From positions 1-50,862 of the forward strand of contig JAQTZZ010000030.1 in the NCBI GenBank assembly GCA_028687545.1: a stretch of DNA of 50,862 nt. Direction: 5' to 3'. The notes beneath the pieces were generated by a model that was not told the origin of the DNA, did no database searches, and saw only the letters and a list, made by a program, of their open reading frames with translations. The translations under genes and the position numbers were made by a program. The DNA comes from Candidatus Wallbacteria bacterium (GTDB lineage: Bacteria; Muiribacteriota; JAQTZZ01). Shown here piece after piece: positions 24,901 to 33,818 of this stretch (its first letter is position 1; every line of letters starts with the position of its first letter).

Positions 24901-27482
24901 CAGACCGCAAGCCGATTCTCTGGCAGCTCTCCAAAACAAGTCTGGAAAACCAGGATTACCGTAAAGCAGTCGAATATTTCGATCTTCTGGAAGCAGAGCA
25001 GCTGACCAGCGCGGAAAAATTCAAGGTCCACAGGGAAAAGGGCAAAATTCTCGACCTTTTCTTCTCGGATTTTTATGCGGCTAAAACTGAGTATGAAGAA
25101 GCCCTGCTGACGTCCGTCGAAGTGTCATCGACAGAAATCAAAGATATCAGCGACCGCATAGCAATACTTGCGGAAGGGGAAAAACTCAACGAGTACCTGC
25201 ACTTCATCGATTTCAACCTCAACAGCCCGGAAATTCCTGCCTATTACCTTAAAACAGCGATAATCTACGAAGATTTTTATCAGGATTACGACAGCGCGGC
25301 AAAGTATTACAACCTTCTTGTCTCTGGATTCCCTGCAGCAGCTGAATCAAGGGAAGCAGGAAACAGGCTTACAAAGCTCGATGTAAAAAAACTGATTCAT
25401 CAGTACCGTGAATTCCAGGCCACCAATCCGGGAAATGAATTCGAAACTGAAATCAATCACAGGATCGCCAGGCTGTATATAGACGATCTCAACGACATCG
25501 ACTCCGGAGTTTCCTATCTTGACATCGTATTGAATACCACTCCTGGCTCCTCCCCTTTCCGCGACAAGATCCAGCTGGAGAAATTGAGGGCATATTACAC
25601 TGCAGGCAGGGGAGCCGAATTCGAGAAGCTGTACAGCACCTTGTCGACCCAGTCCGCCTTTGCCATTCCCAAAGAACTGTCGCAGTGGAAATCCCGTTTT
25701 GATGTAAGGGCATCACTTGATACGCTCGAGGCGGAAGGAAAATTCCTGGAAATTATTAAGAAATGCCAGGACCCTCTTGAAGACTATCCTAGAGCTTTTC
25801 ATTTCGCTGCAGCCCAGATTGCAAAGCATACAGCCGAACTGGAAACTCTGGATCTGGTGGAAAAAATGGCCGAACTGGTGGATGTGGCAACTTTGCGGGA
25901 TTTCCTGACACAGGAACTGGATACACTGGAAACAAATGCCAGGGCCCGCTGCCATTATCTCCTCAGCCAGTCATACTGGCAGGAAGACCCGGACGAGGCA
26001 GTGCTGGAAGCCCAGTCAGCCCTGGATTGCGGATTGAACACCGAATTCCGCCAGAAGCTCCTTGCAAAGCTGGACGAGCTGATCGCAGCTGAAACTTTTT
26101 TCAGGTCATACGACATCCTGCTCAATCTCCTCAATCGTCTGAAAGATACCAGCAGTGCGGCGCGGATCAGTTATCTGTCCGCTGTCTGTCTCTATCGATC
26201 CGGAAACAAAGATTCGGCTCTGCAGCTTCTGAAAAAAGATCTGGCCACAGGCGGTCTCGAAAAAGACGGCGAAAAACTCTCAAAACGCTGGGAAGCGGAA
26301 ATCGCCACAGCGGAACTTGAGGAAAAATACCGGCGACTGGGTGCCGGATCCGGACCGCTGCTGGATCTTGAAGCCGCAGGAATCTGGGAATCGGTCGATC
26401 CTTCCAAATCCCTTGAATACATCCAGAAATTCCTCTCGCAATACAAGGATCCGAGCAATGGGGAAATCGTGATTCCTGTGCTGCAGAAAGCCGCTGTTCT
26501 GACAGAAAAAGCTGGAAACTTTGAGCAGGCGATTCAATTCCTGCGTCAGATCGTAGTCCAGTTCCATCAAAACAGAAGTGCTGTGACAGCACAGAAAGAG
26601 ATCGCCCGCATCGCTGCCCTCCGCCTTTCCAACCAGCAGCTGGCAGACGATGCCCGGCTCAAGTTCATCCGTTATTATCCTGATCTTTACAAACCCCGTG
26701 AATGGGAGGAATTCAGGGTCGTAAAATTAGCCAGCGAGGAAGTCACTGAAAAACCCAGAGCCAGGAAAATTATTCCCAAGGAAGAACTCGAATCCTATTA
26801 CGATGAAATCAAGAAACTGCGCGAATCCGAGAAAGAACTCCTGAACACCAGAGCAGGGGCCGAGACCCGCCTCAAGATAGCGCAGATTTATCTCGACATC
26901 GGAGAGGATCAGAATGGAGTTAACGAAATGGAAGGGATCACCCGGGATTATTCGCGGACTGACTGGCCGCCGGACTTGGAGATCAGGATCGCTGAAGCAG
27001 CCAGAGACAGAACCAAGGATTACCAGAGAGCCGAAAAACATCTTAAAAATTATCTGATGGCATATTCAGACCAGAATTCCTCGCTGAACGGGTTGAAACT
27101 GCTTTCTGACCTGTATGAAAATTATATGCAGAATTACGAGCGGGCGCTTGAGTCTTTGTCTGAACTTTCCGACAGATTCGCTCTCACAGAAGAGGGAAAG
27201 AAAAGCCTGCTTGATCAGGCGGAAATCTATCACAACAAGCTCAAGGATTTTGACAAAGCCATCAAGACCTATCAAAAATTCATCGACTTGAATGAATCGA
27301 GCGATTCCGCCGGCCAGGCAGCCCTGGAAATCGCCAGGATTTATGAGGTGGAATACCGGGATTACCTCAAAGCGAGCGCAGAGTATAAATACGTTATCAA
27401 CACCTTTCCGCAGGAAAGTTACCGCGACTCCGCCCGGGAGGCGCTCAACCGCATGAGAGATGAGGGCAAAATAAGTGAGTGA
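21996..27482 (+). CDS. Giant exported TPR protein (1828 residues)
   Basis: Begins with a basic N-terminus and a hydrophobic stretch of Phe and Leu (signal peptide, cleavage near SFADT). The rest is almost wholly tetratricopeptide-type helical pairs. Examples are YRELVEKYPASPESGDARLR, YQKALECYYLILDKYPDS, YDKAIEYYEKIYYM and FDKAIKTYQKFIDL, ending with YKYVINTFPQESYRDSARE. Many copies resemble the outer-membrane TPR/YbgF/BamD style of repeat. It should be a periplasmic scaffold of solenoid shape; no enzyme motif is visible. It overlaps YedF-like (ATGA) and the histidine kinase gene (8 nt), so scaffold and kinase are made together. The kinase lacks membrane helices, so direct contact across the membrane would need another protein. 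Confidence 0.88.
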   Translation: MRTVIGKRLKVKRRTLSLQAFFFFFFLLLPAASFADTSEVKITIQLPISEITGTLETTNTGEIADTVEILDSSELKVEKLKEKLERIPAEEGKRIRCGIENVKNQRELYYWRGLLAYYNGELSKAGRLFDQILFDSSSDKTLNGRALLGKARVELMQKKIEDFTRHINQFLNEYKENPEYETALKIKADFYMLQMVTFPEIVSFYRSALKKFPENREEIKHLTGFRKGYNLFGAYEVLTSIDKIPLKSPYYTWGLLNQALIYGFELNKFPEALKILQKIPRSSLDYPKAALLTAYLKTFHESQYFTALDFISELKETREFKFDAIYLESLIYFYFLKDQAQAEKSIRSLIALLGKHDELYLQAKYRLALLLESRGQSSSPEVLGIYHELRVSVDPFYSEIGTLSEKRLAQQGPNRLLHEALKVYETRDNDRALKIYRELVEKYPASPESGDARLRIADILSSGFSDYKGALEMLNQYLKESPFHPDYCKYKIGKIYEVFLLDYQKALECYYLILDKYPDSIFLDDAVLSLANILVQVHENYREAEKIYRKGLSLMPESIVKARVRFNLALLLEQKLKDFNGAKSIYQELITKNVMSDYFDEAYQHYLEIGSREEISSGQNAIQGNRTDQREVMLKLAQNHEELGEYDKAIEYYEKIYYMKDFTTEHDIFLKICSIYRLQHQNSQLVQFLRQNIVRLEQKQKDELKDRISELRWEIFSAYRDDLKDYQNCRTILSEIRQKSGDSDKLRFSSLCIDLAGKTKIQSWPNLSSYIPDTIEAAFFQSLVKKQDKAALKEISEKLRCPAVSSFVSDEITRDDKLGRMEDASQTTGSYLELANFYRERENFGKEAEYLKKYADRSNPEDRPQYLLKASESYLAAHDTKEAGDLMALVLTSYPDFPAFTDAFRRFSDLMLKTDDTGRIDVLVEKVSADHQSRKLELLGIESILLGQHPEYAEKSRLLLLQILSANPADRKPILWQLSKTSLENQDYRKAVEYFDLLEAEQLTSAEKFKVHREKGKILDLFFSDFYAAKTEYEEALLTSVEVSSTEIKDISDRIAILAEGEKLNEYLHFIDFNLNSPEIPAYYLKTAIIYEDFYQDYDSAAKYYNLLVSGFPAAAESREAGNRLTKLDVKKLIHQYREFQATNPGNEFETEINHRIARLYIDDLNDIDSGVSYLDIVLNTTPGSSPFRDKIQLEKLRAYYTAGRGAEFEKLYSTLSTQSAFAIPKELSQWKSRFDVRASLDTLEAEGKFLEIIKKCQDPLEDYPRAFHFAAAQIAKHTAELETLDLVEKMAELVDVATLRDFLTQELDTLETNARARCHYLLSQSYWQEDPDEAVLEAQSALDCGLNTEFRQKLLAKLDELIAAETFFRSYDILLNLLNRLKDTSSAARISYLSAVCLYRSGNKDSALQLLKKDLATGGLEKDGEKLSKRWEAEIATAELEEKYRRLGAGSGPLLDLEAAGIWESVDPSKSLEYIQKFLSQYKDPSNGEIVIPVLQKAAVLTEKAGNFEQAIQFLRQIVVQFHQNRSAVTAQKEIARIAALRLSNQQLADDARLKFIRYYPDLYKPREWEEFRVVKLASEEVTEKPRARKIIPKEELESYYDEIKKLRESEKELLNTRAGAETRLKIAQIYLDIGEDQNGVNEMEGITRDYSRTDWPPDLEIRIAEAARDRTKDYQRAEKHLKNYLMAYSDQNSSLNGLKLLSDLYENYMQNYERALESLSELSDRFALTEEGKKSLLDQAEIYHNKLKDFDKAIKTYQKFIDLNESSDSAGQAALEIARIYEVEYRDYLKASAEYKYVINTFPQESYRDSAREALNRMRDEGKISE

Positions 27483-28986
27483 CCTTTTCTACAGAAACTA
27501 CTCCATTATCAACAAACTGCATGGGATTTTCGTCGAGAGCCTGAACATCCAGACTGTGCTTTCTTACTTAAGGGACAACATCGCTCCCGAACTCGGCATC
27601 AGGCGCTTCGGCATCGTGGGCGGCGAGGCTGCAGTAGAACGGAAGAAATTCATCTTCAGCTTCAATCTGGATAGTCAACTCCTCGAACGGATTACGGCTC
27701 AGAATCTTGAGAGGCTTAGAGAATGGCTCCAGGGTAAAGATGAATGCTACGTGGAATTCGAGAAAAAGTTTTTTTTCGTTTTTCAGGAGGAAGGCGAGCG
27801 GGAACTGATTTTTTTCGAGCCCCTGCACCTTAAAGACAAATATTTCGGAATGATGATCATTTCAAGCGAATTCAGTCACTCTTCCCCTGATGACCATTTA
27901 ATGCTGATTCTGATTGCCAACCAGATCTCCGAATTTTTTTACCTGAGCAAGGTCATCAGGCGGCACCGCAAGCTTTACTCCTTTAACCGCAAAATACTTT
28001 CAGAAATGAGCAACGGCGTTGTCGTCAGCAACAGTGAAGGCATCATCCTTTATGCCAATCGAAGGGCAGAAGAATTTTTAGGTTCCTCAGGCATGGAGGG
28101 CTGCAACATTGAAAATTTCTTTTCCAGTGTCGAGCTGAAAATCCTGAGCGACAATCCAGGACGGACTTTTGAAATCAAGAACGGCGGTCGTCATCTCGGC
28201 TTGTCCCAGTCGAACTTCAATCTTGTATCAGACACAGGCGGGATCATTCTGATCAAAGATATCACGGAAATCATGGAACTCAAGGAAAAATTGTGGCAGT
28301 CACAGAGGCTGCGGGAGCTTGGGGAGATTTCCCAGCATATCGCCCATGAAATCAGGAATCCTCTGCAGGTGATCCAGGGTTTCACGCAGCTCTTCCTGGA
28401 AGATCCAGCCCTCTCTCCTGAAAAAAAGGAATTCGCGAGGCTCGTTGTAAACGAATCCCAGCATCTCAGCAGTCTGCTGGAAAATCTACTGGATTACACC
28501 CGGCCGCTGCAGATAGTCTGGAAGAACATCAAGCTGTCAGAATTTATCAATGAATTGACCCTTCCATACCTGCCCAAACTCAAATCACAGAATGTCGTAC
28601 TGAAAATCGAAATCCCTGAGACGACTGTAGTAGCCACAGACCCCGGTAAATTAAAGGAATTGATCTTGAATATTTTCTGGAATTCCCTCGATGCTCTCGA
28701 AGAGTCGACAAAATCGGACCGGCTCTTGAATTTCAGCGCCATCTCAGATGAATCAGGCTGGGAATTACGGATTGAAAACAACGGCCCTCTGATACCGGAT
28801 TCAGAAGTGGAAAAGCTGTTCCAGCCATTTTATACAACCAAACAAAGGGGATCCGGACTTGGATTGTCGATCGTAAAAAAATTCTGCGATGCTCTGGGCG
28901 GAATTGTCAAAGTGCAGAGTGATGAACAAAACACAGGTTTTATATTCCGTTTTCCGAAAAAGGAGGAAGCAGTTGCAACCGCCTAA
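27475..28986 (+). CDS. Soluble sensor histidine kinase (GAF/PAS-type)
   Basis: Cytoplasmic two-component kinase. The N-terminal ~165 residues resemble a GAF-type sensory domain. A PAS domain follows at about 175-265 (NGVVVSNSEGIILYANRRAEEFLG). The dimerisation helix has the phospho-acceptor His291 in IAHEIRNPLQ, with the NtrB-like spacing. The ATP-binding domain carries NIFWNSLDAL (N box), ENNGP in place of the usual D-x-G box, FQPFYTTK (F box) and RGSGLGLSIV (G2 box). No transmembrane helix is seen. The GTG start overlaps the TPR gene by 8 nt, and the end overlaps the receiver gene by 14 nt. The signal is unknown. Confidence 0.93.
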   Translation: MSDLFYRNYSIINKLHGIFVESLNIQTVLSYLRDNIAPELGIRRFGIVGGEAAVERKKFIFSFNLDSQLLERITAQNLERLREWLQGKDECYVEFEKKFFFVFQEEGERELIFFEPLHLKDKYFGMMIISSEFSHSSPDDHLMLILIANQISEFFYLSKVIRRHRKLYSFNRKILSEMSNGVVVSNSEGIILYANRRAEEFLGSSGMEGCNIENFFSSVELKILSDNPGRTFEIKNGGRHLGLSQSNFNLVSDTGGIILIKDITEIMELKEKLWQSQRLRELGEISQHIAHEIRNPLQVIQGFTQLFLEDPALSPEKKEFARLVVNESQHLSSLLENLLDYTRPLQIVWKNIKLSEFINELTLPYLPKLKSQNVVLKIEIPETTVVATDPGKLKELILNIFWNSLDALEESTKSDRLLNFSAISDESGWELRIENNGPLIPDSEVEKLFQPFYTTKQRGSGLGLSIVKKFCDALGGIVKVQSDEQNTGFIFRFPKKEEAVATA

Positions 28987-29362
28987 GCAGAAAAAAATAC
29001 TGATCGTAGACGATGCAGGTTATATCAGGATTCTGTTCAGAGAAGCACTGAAAAACGAGGGATATGAAATCTTGACTTGTGAAAATATCGCCAGTGCTTA
29101 TGAAACAATTATCCAAACTAAACCTGCCCTGATGCTTCTTGACATCAGCCTCCCCGACGGCTCGGGTGTGGATCTGTTGAAGCAGCTCAGAAAAGAAAGG
29201 ATCGTCCTGCCGGTAATCATGATCACTGCAGTCTCCTCCAAAGATCTCGTTCTGGAGGCTTTGAAGCTTGGCATCAAGTCGTATCTGACAAAACCCGTGG
29301 ATATCAGGATCCTCAAACTTCGAGTCAAGGAAGCCCTGGACGAACCGATTCCTGAAAATTAA
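28973..29362 (+). CDS. Receiver-domain response regulator, partner of the kinase
   Basis: A 129-residue CheY-like protein with acidic pair VDDAG, phospho-Asp57 in LLDISLP, Thr in MITA and Lys in LTKP. There is no output domain, so the phosphoryl signal should pass by protein contact or to a further partner. The start is a TTG at 28973, inside the last codons of the kinase gene, with AGGAGG at 28961-28966. The open frame extends further upstream but lies within the kinase coding region. The overlap strongly suggests a cognate pair with the histidine kinase. Confidence 0.9.
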   Translation: MQPPKQKKILIVDDAGYIRILFREALKNEGYEILTCENIASAYETIIQTKPALMLLDISLPDGSGVDLLKQLRKERIVLPVIMITAVSSKDLVLEALKLGIKSYLTKPVDIRILKLRVKEALDEPIPEN

Positions 29363-29395
29363 GAGCAAGAACAGTGTTTTGATGGTATGACGGTC

Positions 29396-29497
29396 ATGAA
29401 AGATTGGAAAATGCTTGAAAATAAATGTAACATTTCCATCGATTCTCTGACCTCCGGAAAGATCGATTACCTTGCATCATGGGAAATGGGGACATAA
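29396..29497 (+). CDS. Possible 33-residue leader peptide upstream of the phosphorylase gene
   Basis: An ATG at 29396 opens 33 codons ending at 29497, 1 nt before the ATG of the next gene. There is no clear Shine-Dalgarno sequence and no recognised motif. It could couple translation of the phosphorylase or be chance. Weak call. Confidence 0.2.
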   Translation: MKDWKMLENKCNISIDSLTSGKIDYLASWEMGT

Positions 29498-29498
29498 A

Positions 29499-30302
29499 AT
29501 GAAGAAATCCATTCAGGAAGCAACAGACTTTATTACTGAGAAACTCTCTCCGATCGGCAAAACAGCCGTGATCCTTGGTTCAGGACTTGGTTTTCTCGCA
29601 GAACAAGCAGCAGAATCCAAGTCCATCTCCTATCAGGACATCCCTCATTTCAAAAAATCGACTGTACCCGGACACGCAGGAAAACTGGTATCAGGCAAGT
29701 TGTCGGGTGTCAGAGTGCTGATGATGCAAGGCAGGTACCATTATTACGAAGGCCATTCCATGCCGGAGGTGACTTTCCCGATCCGCGTGCTTAGGAATCT
29801 CGGCGTGGAAAACCTGATCCTTACCAATGCAGCGGGCGGGATCAACCCGTTCTACGAAGTCGGTGATCTGATGCTGCTCAGAGATCACATAAATCACGGA
29901 CCCAATCCTCTGATAGGCTTGCCGGAAGGGCTTGGCGAGCGTTTTGTCCCGCTGGACAACCTTTATTCCAAACGCCTCCGCATTCTGGCTCGCGATATCG
30001 CAGAAAAAGAAAACATTCCACTCAGGGAAGGTGTCTATCTTTATACCACGGGACCAAGCTACGAAACCAAGGCTGAAATTCTCTTCTTTCAGCATATCGG
30101 CACTGATGCAGTCGGAATGTCGACTGTTCCGGAAGCAATCGTGGCTCGCCATGCCGGGATCGCCAATATTCTGGCAATCTCTCTTATCACCAACAAGACG
30201 CTTGGCAATTATATCCCAACTCATGAGGAAGTAATGGAGACGGGCCGCAAGAGCAAAAATTACTTTGCCAAGCTGGTTACTACATTGATTTCAAGCCTTT
30301 AA
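29499..30302 (+). CDS. Purine nucleoside phosphorylase (inosine/guanosine type)
   Basis: Phosphorolyses inosine or guanosine to the base and ribose-1-phosphate for purine salvage, in the cytoplasm. Family motifs in order: ILGSGLG, VPGHAGK, GRYHYYEGHSM, LILTNAAGGI, DHIN, GPSYETKAE and GMSTVPEAI. The active-site Asn typical of 6-oxopurine enzymes appears in SLITNKT. Length of 267 residues matches the trimeric PunA class. The ATG at 29499 is chosen because GGGG lies 7 nt upstream and it sits directly before the conserved N-terminus. An earlier ATG at 29472 is less likely. It is about 136 nt after the receiver gene, so it may start a new transcription unit, though no clear promoter was found. Confidence 0.93.
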   Translation: MKKSIQEATDFITEKLSPIGKTAVILGSGLGFLAEQAAESKSISYQDIPHFKKSTVPGHAGKLVSGKLSGVRVLMMQGRYHYYEGHSMPEVTFPIRVLRNLGVENLILTNAAGGINPFYEVGDLMLLRDHINHGPNPLIGLPEGLGERFVPLDNLYSKRLRILARDIAEKENIPLREGVYLYTTGPSYETKAEILFFQHIGTDAVGMSTVPEAIVARHAGIANILAISLITNKTLGNYIPTHEEVMETGRKSKNYFAKLVTTLISSL

Positions 30303-30339
30303 TGCCATGCTGCTCCGCTGAATTAGATTGAGGTATCAG

Positions 30340-31428
30340 ATGCTGAAACGGATTGAAGAACTGGAAATAAAATATGAGGAACTGACCCAGCTTCTGACAC
30401 AAGAGCAGGTCATCAAGAATCAGACAGAATTCCAGCGCATCGCCAAAGAAAGATCAGGTCTTGAGGAAATCATCACGGCTCTCAGGGAATTTCGGAAAGT
30501 CAGCAATGATCTGGAAAGCACCCGGTCACTCCTGGATTCCGAGGACCGCGAACTGCGGGAAGTAGCCCGGGAAGAGATGTCCGGCCTGGAACGGCGGAAG
30601 AATGAATTGGAATTAATCATGAAGCTGCTTGTACTGCCCAAAGATCCCAGGGACAACCGCGACATCATCATGGAAATCAGGGCAGGAGCAGGCGGTGAAG
30701 AAGCGGCACTGTTCGCTGGAACGCTTTTCAGGATGTACAATAAATACGCCGAAAAGGGCGGGATGCAGCTTGAAGTTCTGAGCGGAAACACTACCGGACT
30801 CGGTGGTTTCAAGGAAGTGATTTTCGGGTTGAAAGGCAAGTCTGTTTACAGCCGATTCAAGTTCGAAAGCGGAGTACACAGGGTTCAGCGTGTGCCTACT
30901 ACCGAAGCATCAGGCCGGATCCACACTTCCACAGTCACAGTTGCGGTGATGCCCGAAGCCGAAGAAGTAGAGGTTGAAATCAATCTTCAGGATTTGAAAA
31001 TAGATGTCTGCCGCTCCAGCGGAGCAGGCGGGCAGAATGTCAACAAACTGGAAACCGCTGTGCGGATCACTCATCTTCCTACCGGACTTGTCGTGTCCTG
31101 CCAGGACGAGCGTTCACAACTTCAGAATAAACTGCGGGCCATGAAAATTCTCAGGGCCAGGCTTTTGGAAAAAAAGCAGGCCGAAGAGCATGAGAAAATG
31201 TCCAGGGAAAAGAAACAGCAGCTGGGTTCCGGCGACCGAAGCGAAAAGATCAGAACCTACAATTTTCCCCAGAGCAGGCTGACTGATCATAGAATAGGGT
31301 TGTCATTATTTAACCTTCCCCAGATTCTCGAAGGAGATCTGGACGAACTTTTCGAATCGCTGATCAAAGCGGAACAGGAAGAAAAACTGAAGGAATTCAG
31401 TATAAATACGCAAGGGAGAGAAAAATGA
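30340..31428 (+). CDS. prfA: Peptide chain release factor 1
   Basis: Ends translation at UAA and UAG stop codons. The catalytic GGQ is at residues 230-232 (SGAGGQNVNK) and the stop-recognition P-x-T is PTT at 186-188 in RVPTTE. Its spacing and the GRIHTS...VAVMPEAEEV segment mark RF1 rather than RF2. Length of 362 residues is usual. The ATG at 30340 is preceded by GAGG; the in-frame TTG at 30328 is less likely. The following gene's ATG overlaps the stop by 4 nt. No hemK/prmC homologue, a common neighbour of prfA, follows. Confidence 0.95.
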   Translation: MLKRIEELEIKYEELTQLLTQEQVIKNQTEFQRIAKERSGLEEIITALREFRKVSNDLESTRSLLDSEDRELREVAREEMSGLERRKNELELIMKLLVLPKDPRDNRDIIMEIRAGAGGEEAALFAGTLFRMYNKYAEKGGMQLEVLSGNTTGLGGFKEVIFGLKGKSVYSRFKFESGVHRVQRVPTTEASGRIHTSTVTVAVMPEAEEVEVEINLQDLKIDVCRSSGAGGQNVNKLETAVRITHLPTGLVVSCQDERSQLQNKLRAMKILRARLLEKKQAEEHEKMSREKKQQLGSGDRSEKIRTYNFPQSRLTDHRIGLSLFNLPQILEGDLDELFESLIKAEQEEKLKEFSINTQGREK

Positions 31429-33818
31429 TTCTGATATATGAAAAAATAATCGAATTCGGCATTTACATTCTTGCCTTCATGGTTCCGCTGATTTTTTTAA
31501 AAAACACGAAAATTAATTTTCTGCTTCCTAAAGAAGCTTTCATGGGTCTCGTGGTTCCAATCCTGTTGTGGATCTGGGTCTGCAAGGAAATCTCGATCGG
31601 ATTCGGGAAGCGGAAATTCAATCCGATTCTGATACCTTTCCTGATCTATCTGAGCGGGATGATCATTTCCTGGTACAATTCACCCAACATTGGATACTCA
31701 ATTGATGCCAGTTTCAAAATTTTCGTCTACCTGGCAGCGATGCTTTTGACGTTTTACAACTTCCGGAGCCTGAGATCCATCAATAACACCGTTTACCTGC
31801 TGGTTCTCTCCGGAGGCCTGGTAGCGCTATACGGAGTGGCTCAATATTTTCACATTGATCCCTTCTTTCATGTGGGCGAAGTGCAGGGCAATGTCGGTAA
31901 AATGGAAGTGTTTTCGACCTTCGGCAATCCGAATTTCCTGTCGCCCTACCTGGCGGCAACTTTCCCCCTCGCGATCATGCTGGTTTTCTATAAATTCCGG
32001 AAACCCTGGGTCATGATCCCGAGTCTGATCATGTCGATCATCATCTTCACCTGCCTGCTCCTGGCTTTTGCCAGGAGTTCATGGGTGGCGATGATGATCT
32101 CAGGAATCTTCATGACCACGTCTCTGATCATCTTCGACAAAAAGATGTTCAGACGTCTGTTTTCCGGAAAATTCATAGCTTTTGCGATGGTCTTCATCCT
32201 GGTCGCTTCAGGACTGCTTTTTGTTCTCTCTGACACACTCGGGCAGAAGTCAGGTAAGGGTCTTGATTCAATTTTTGGTTATGTCAAGAACAGGTTTTAT
32301 GAAAGTATCAACATTTATGCCCGCTTCATGATGTGGCAGATCGCTATCGGCGAATCCATGAATTATCCTGTCTTTGGACATGGATATTCCTCATTCAGAG
32401 TCCTTTATCCTGAAAATCAGGGTGAATTTTACAAAACCCAGGACAATTTCAACAAGTGGTATTTTTACGGAGTCGCTTTCCAGCACTCGCACAACGATTA
32501 TGTTCAAAATTTTTACGAACTTGGTCTGTATGGTTTTGGCGGTTTTCTGGGCATGATCGCGGTTTTTCTGTATCAGATCATCCGCCTGATGCGCCATGAC
32601 AAGGCAAATCTGTTTCTCTACATGGGCTTTCTCGGAGGTGTGCTGGGAGTGCTCGGTGATGCGCTCACAAATTTCCCTTTCCGCAGGGATGCCCCTCAGT
32701 TGACTTTCTATCTGCTGCTCGCTTTTACAGCGGTCATGTATAATAAAAAAGTCCTGATGCGGGAGGAAGAAGTTCCCACACCTCAATTCAATCCTTTACT
32801 GGTGCCTGTGCAGCTTCTGCTTTTCATTCCTTTCTTTTTATGGATCCAGCAGCATTCGATAAACTATCTGGTGGGAAACCAATATCTGAAGGCCGGTTAT
32901 GTAGCACTTGTGCATTATCAGAAACCGGACGACGCAGTAAAATTTTTCGAAAAATCCGCAGAACTTCAACCCCACGATCAGGAACTCTGGTACTGGTATG
33001 GAATGGCATATCTCTATAAACACGACATCGACAACGCGGAAAAAATTCTGAATACTGCCTTGAAATACGGCACCAACAATCTTAATTATTATCAGCTTGG
33101 CATGATTTATCTCCAGAAAGGCCAGGAGGAAAAAGCTGTAGAATACTTGAAAAAATCAGTATTGATCATCCCCCGCTTCGCAGACGGCTATCTGCAGCTG
33201 GGAAATTATTACTTCAATAAGGGAAGTTTCGAGGTTGCCATTAATTATCTCGACCAGATCGAAAAGTGGCAATGCCGTGATTCGGAAAATTACGCTGCTC
33301 TCAGCAAAGCATTGTTCATTATCTCCAGATGCTATTACCAGCTTGGAAAATACAATGAAAGCCTTCCTTATCTGGAAAAATATCTTCCCTCAGCAAATGA
33401 TCAGGAAAAGAACGGGATTTTTGCGGCTTTTATGGAATCCTGGGATCTGATGAAACTGTCACCCAAGGAAAAGGCTGATAGAGTCGAGAAACTGGCTCCT
33501 TCATTCCCGCGCGACCTTTTCTACGATGAACGGATTGCAGCCCTCCTCTTTCAGGCAGGCGAGTATAGAAAGGCAATACCTTACTGGGAACAACATCTGG
33601 ACAGTCTCGAAAAACGCGGTAAAATCCTTTACAATCTTGCTGCCTGTTATTTCTACCTGAACGATCCACTCAAGGCCAAGGAAAACATCGAAAAATCGCT
33701 GATCTATGATCCGAATTTCGATAAATCGCAGGAACTGAAGAATGTGATCGATAAAAGATTATCATCCCCGCAACCGGGAACGGCTGAAGCCGTCGTCCCT
33801 CCCCCGGCTCCTCAATGA
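31425..33818 (+). CDS. O-antigen ligase/polymerase-family membrane protein with TPR tail
   Basis: The N-terminal ~450 residues contain about a dozen membrane helices with the Wzy/WaaL-type motif HSHNDYVQNFYELGLYG at about residues 354-370, characteristic of the large periplasmic loop. The C-terminal ~300 residues form TPR-type helix pairs (DDAVKFFEKSAELQPHDQELWY, NAEKILNTALKYG, KAVEYLKKSVLI). The protein probably ligates or polymerises surface polysaccharide at the inner membrane, the TPRs mediating contacts. The tail ends in a short Pro-rich stretch. The start overlaps prfA by 4 nt with GGGAGAG upstream, and the stop overlaps the next gene by 4 nt. Family members with TPR tails are also known from uncharacterised membrane proteins, so the substrate is uncertain. 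Confidence 0.82.
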   Translation: MILIYEKIIEFGIYILAFMVPLIFLKNTKINFLLPKEAFMGLVVPILLWIWVCKEISIGFGKRKFNPILIPFLIYLSGMIISWYNSPNIGYSIDASFKIFVYLAAMLLTFYNFRSLRSINNTVYLLVLSGGLVALYGVAQYFHIDPFFHVGEVQGNVGKMEVFSTFGNPNFLSPYLAATFPLAIMLVFYKFRKPWVMIPSLIMSIIIFTCLLLAFARSSWVAMMISGIFMTTSLIIFDKKMFRRLFSGKFIAFAMVFILVASGLLFVLSDTLGQKSGKGLDSIFGYVKNRFYESINIYARFMMWQIAIGESMNYPVFGHGYSSFRVLYPENQGEFYKTQDNFNKWYFYGVAFQHSHNDYVQNFYELGLYGFGGFLGMIAVFLYQIIRLMRHDKANLFLYMGFLGGVLGVLGDALTNFPFRRDAPQLTFYLLLAFTAVMYNKKVLMREEEVPTPQFNPLLVPVQLLLFIPFFLWIQQHSINYLVGNQYLKAGYVALVHYQKPDDAVKFFEKSAELQPHDQELWYWYGMAYLYKHDIDNAEKILNTALKYGTNNLNYYQLGMIYLQKGQEEKAVEYLKKSVLIIPRFADGYLQLGNYYFNKGSFEVAINYLDQIEKWQCRDSENYAALSKALFIISRCYYQLGKYNESLPYLEKYLPSANDQEKNGIFAAFMESWDLMKLSPKEKADRVEKLAPSFPRDLFYDERIAALLFQAGEYRKAIPYWEQHLDSLEKRGKILYNLAACYFYLNDPLKAKENIEKSLIYDPNFDKSQELKNVIDKRLSSPQPGTAEAVVPPPAPQ

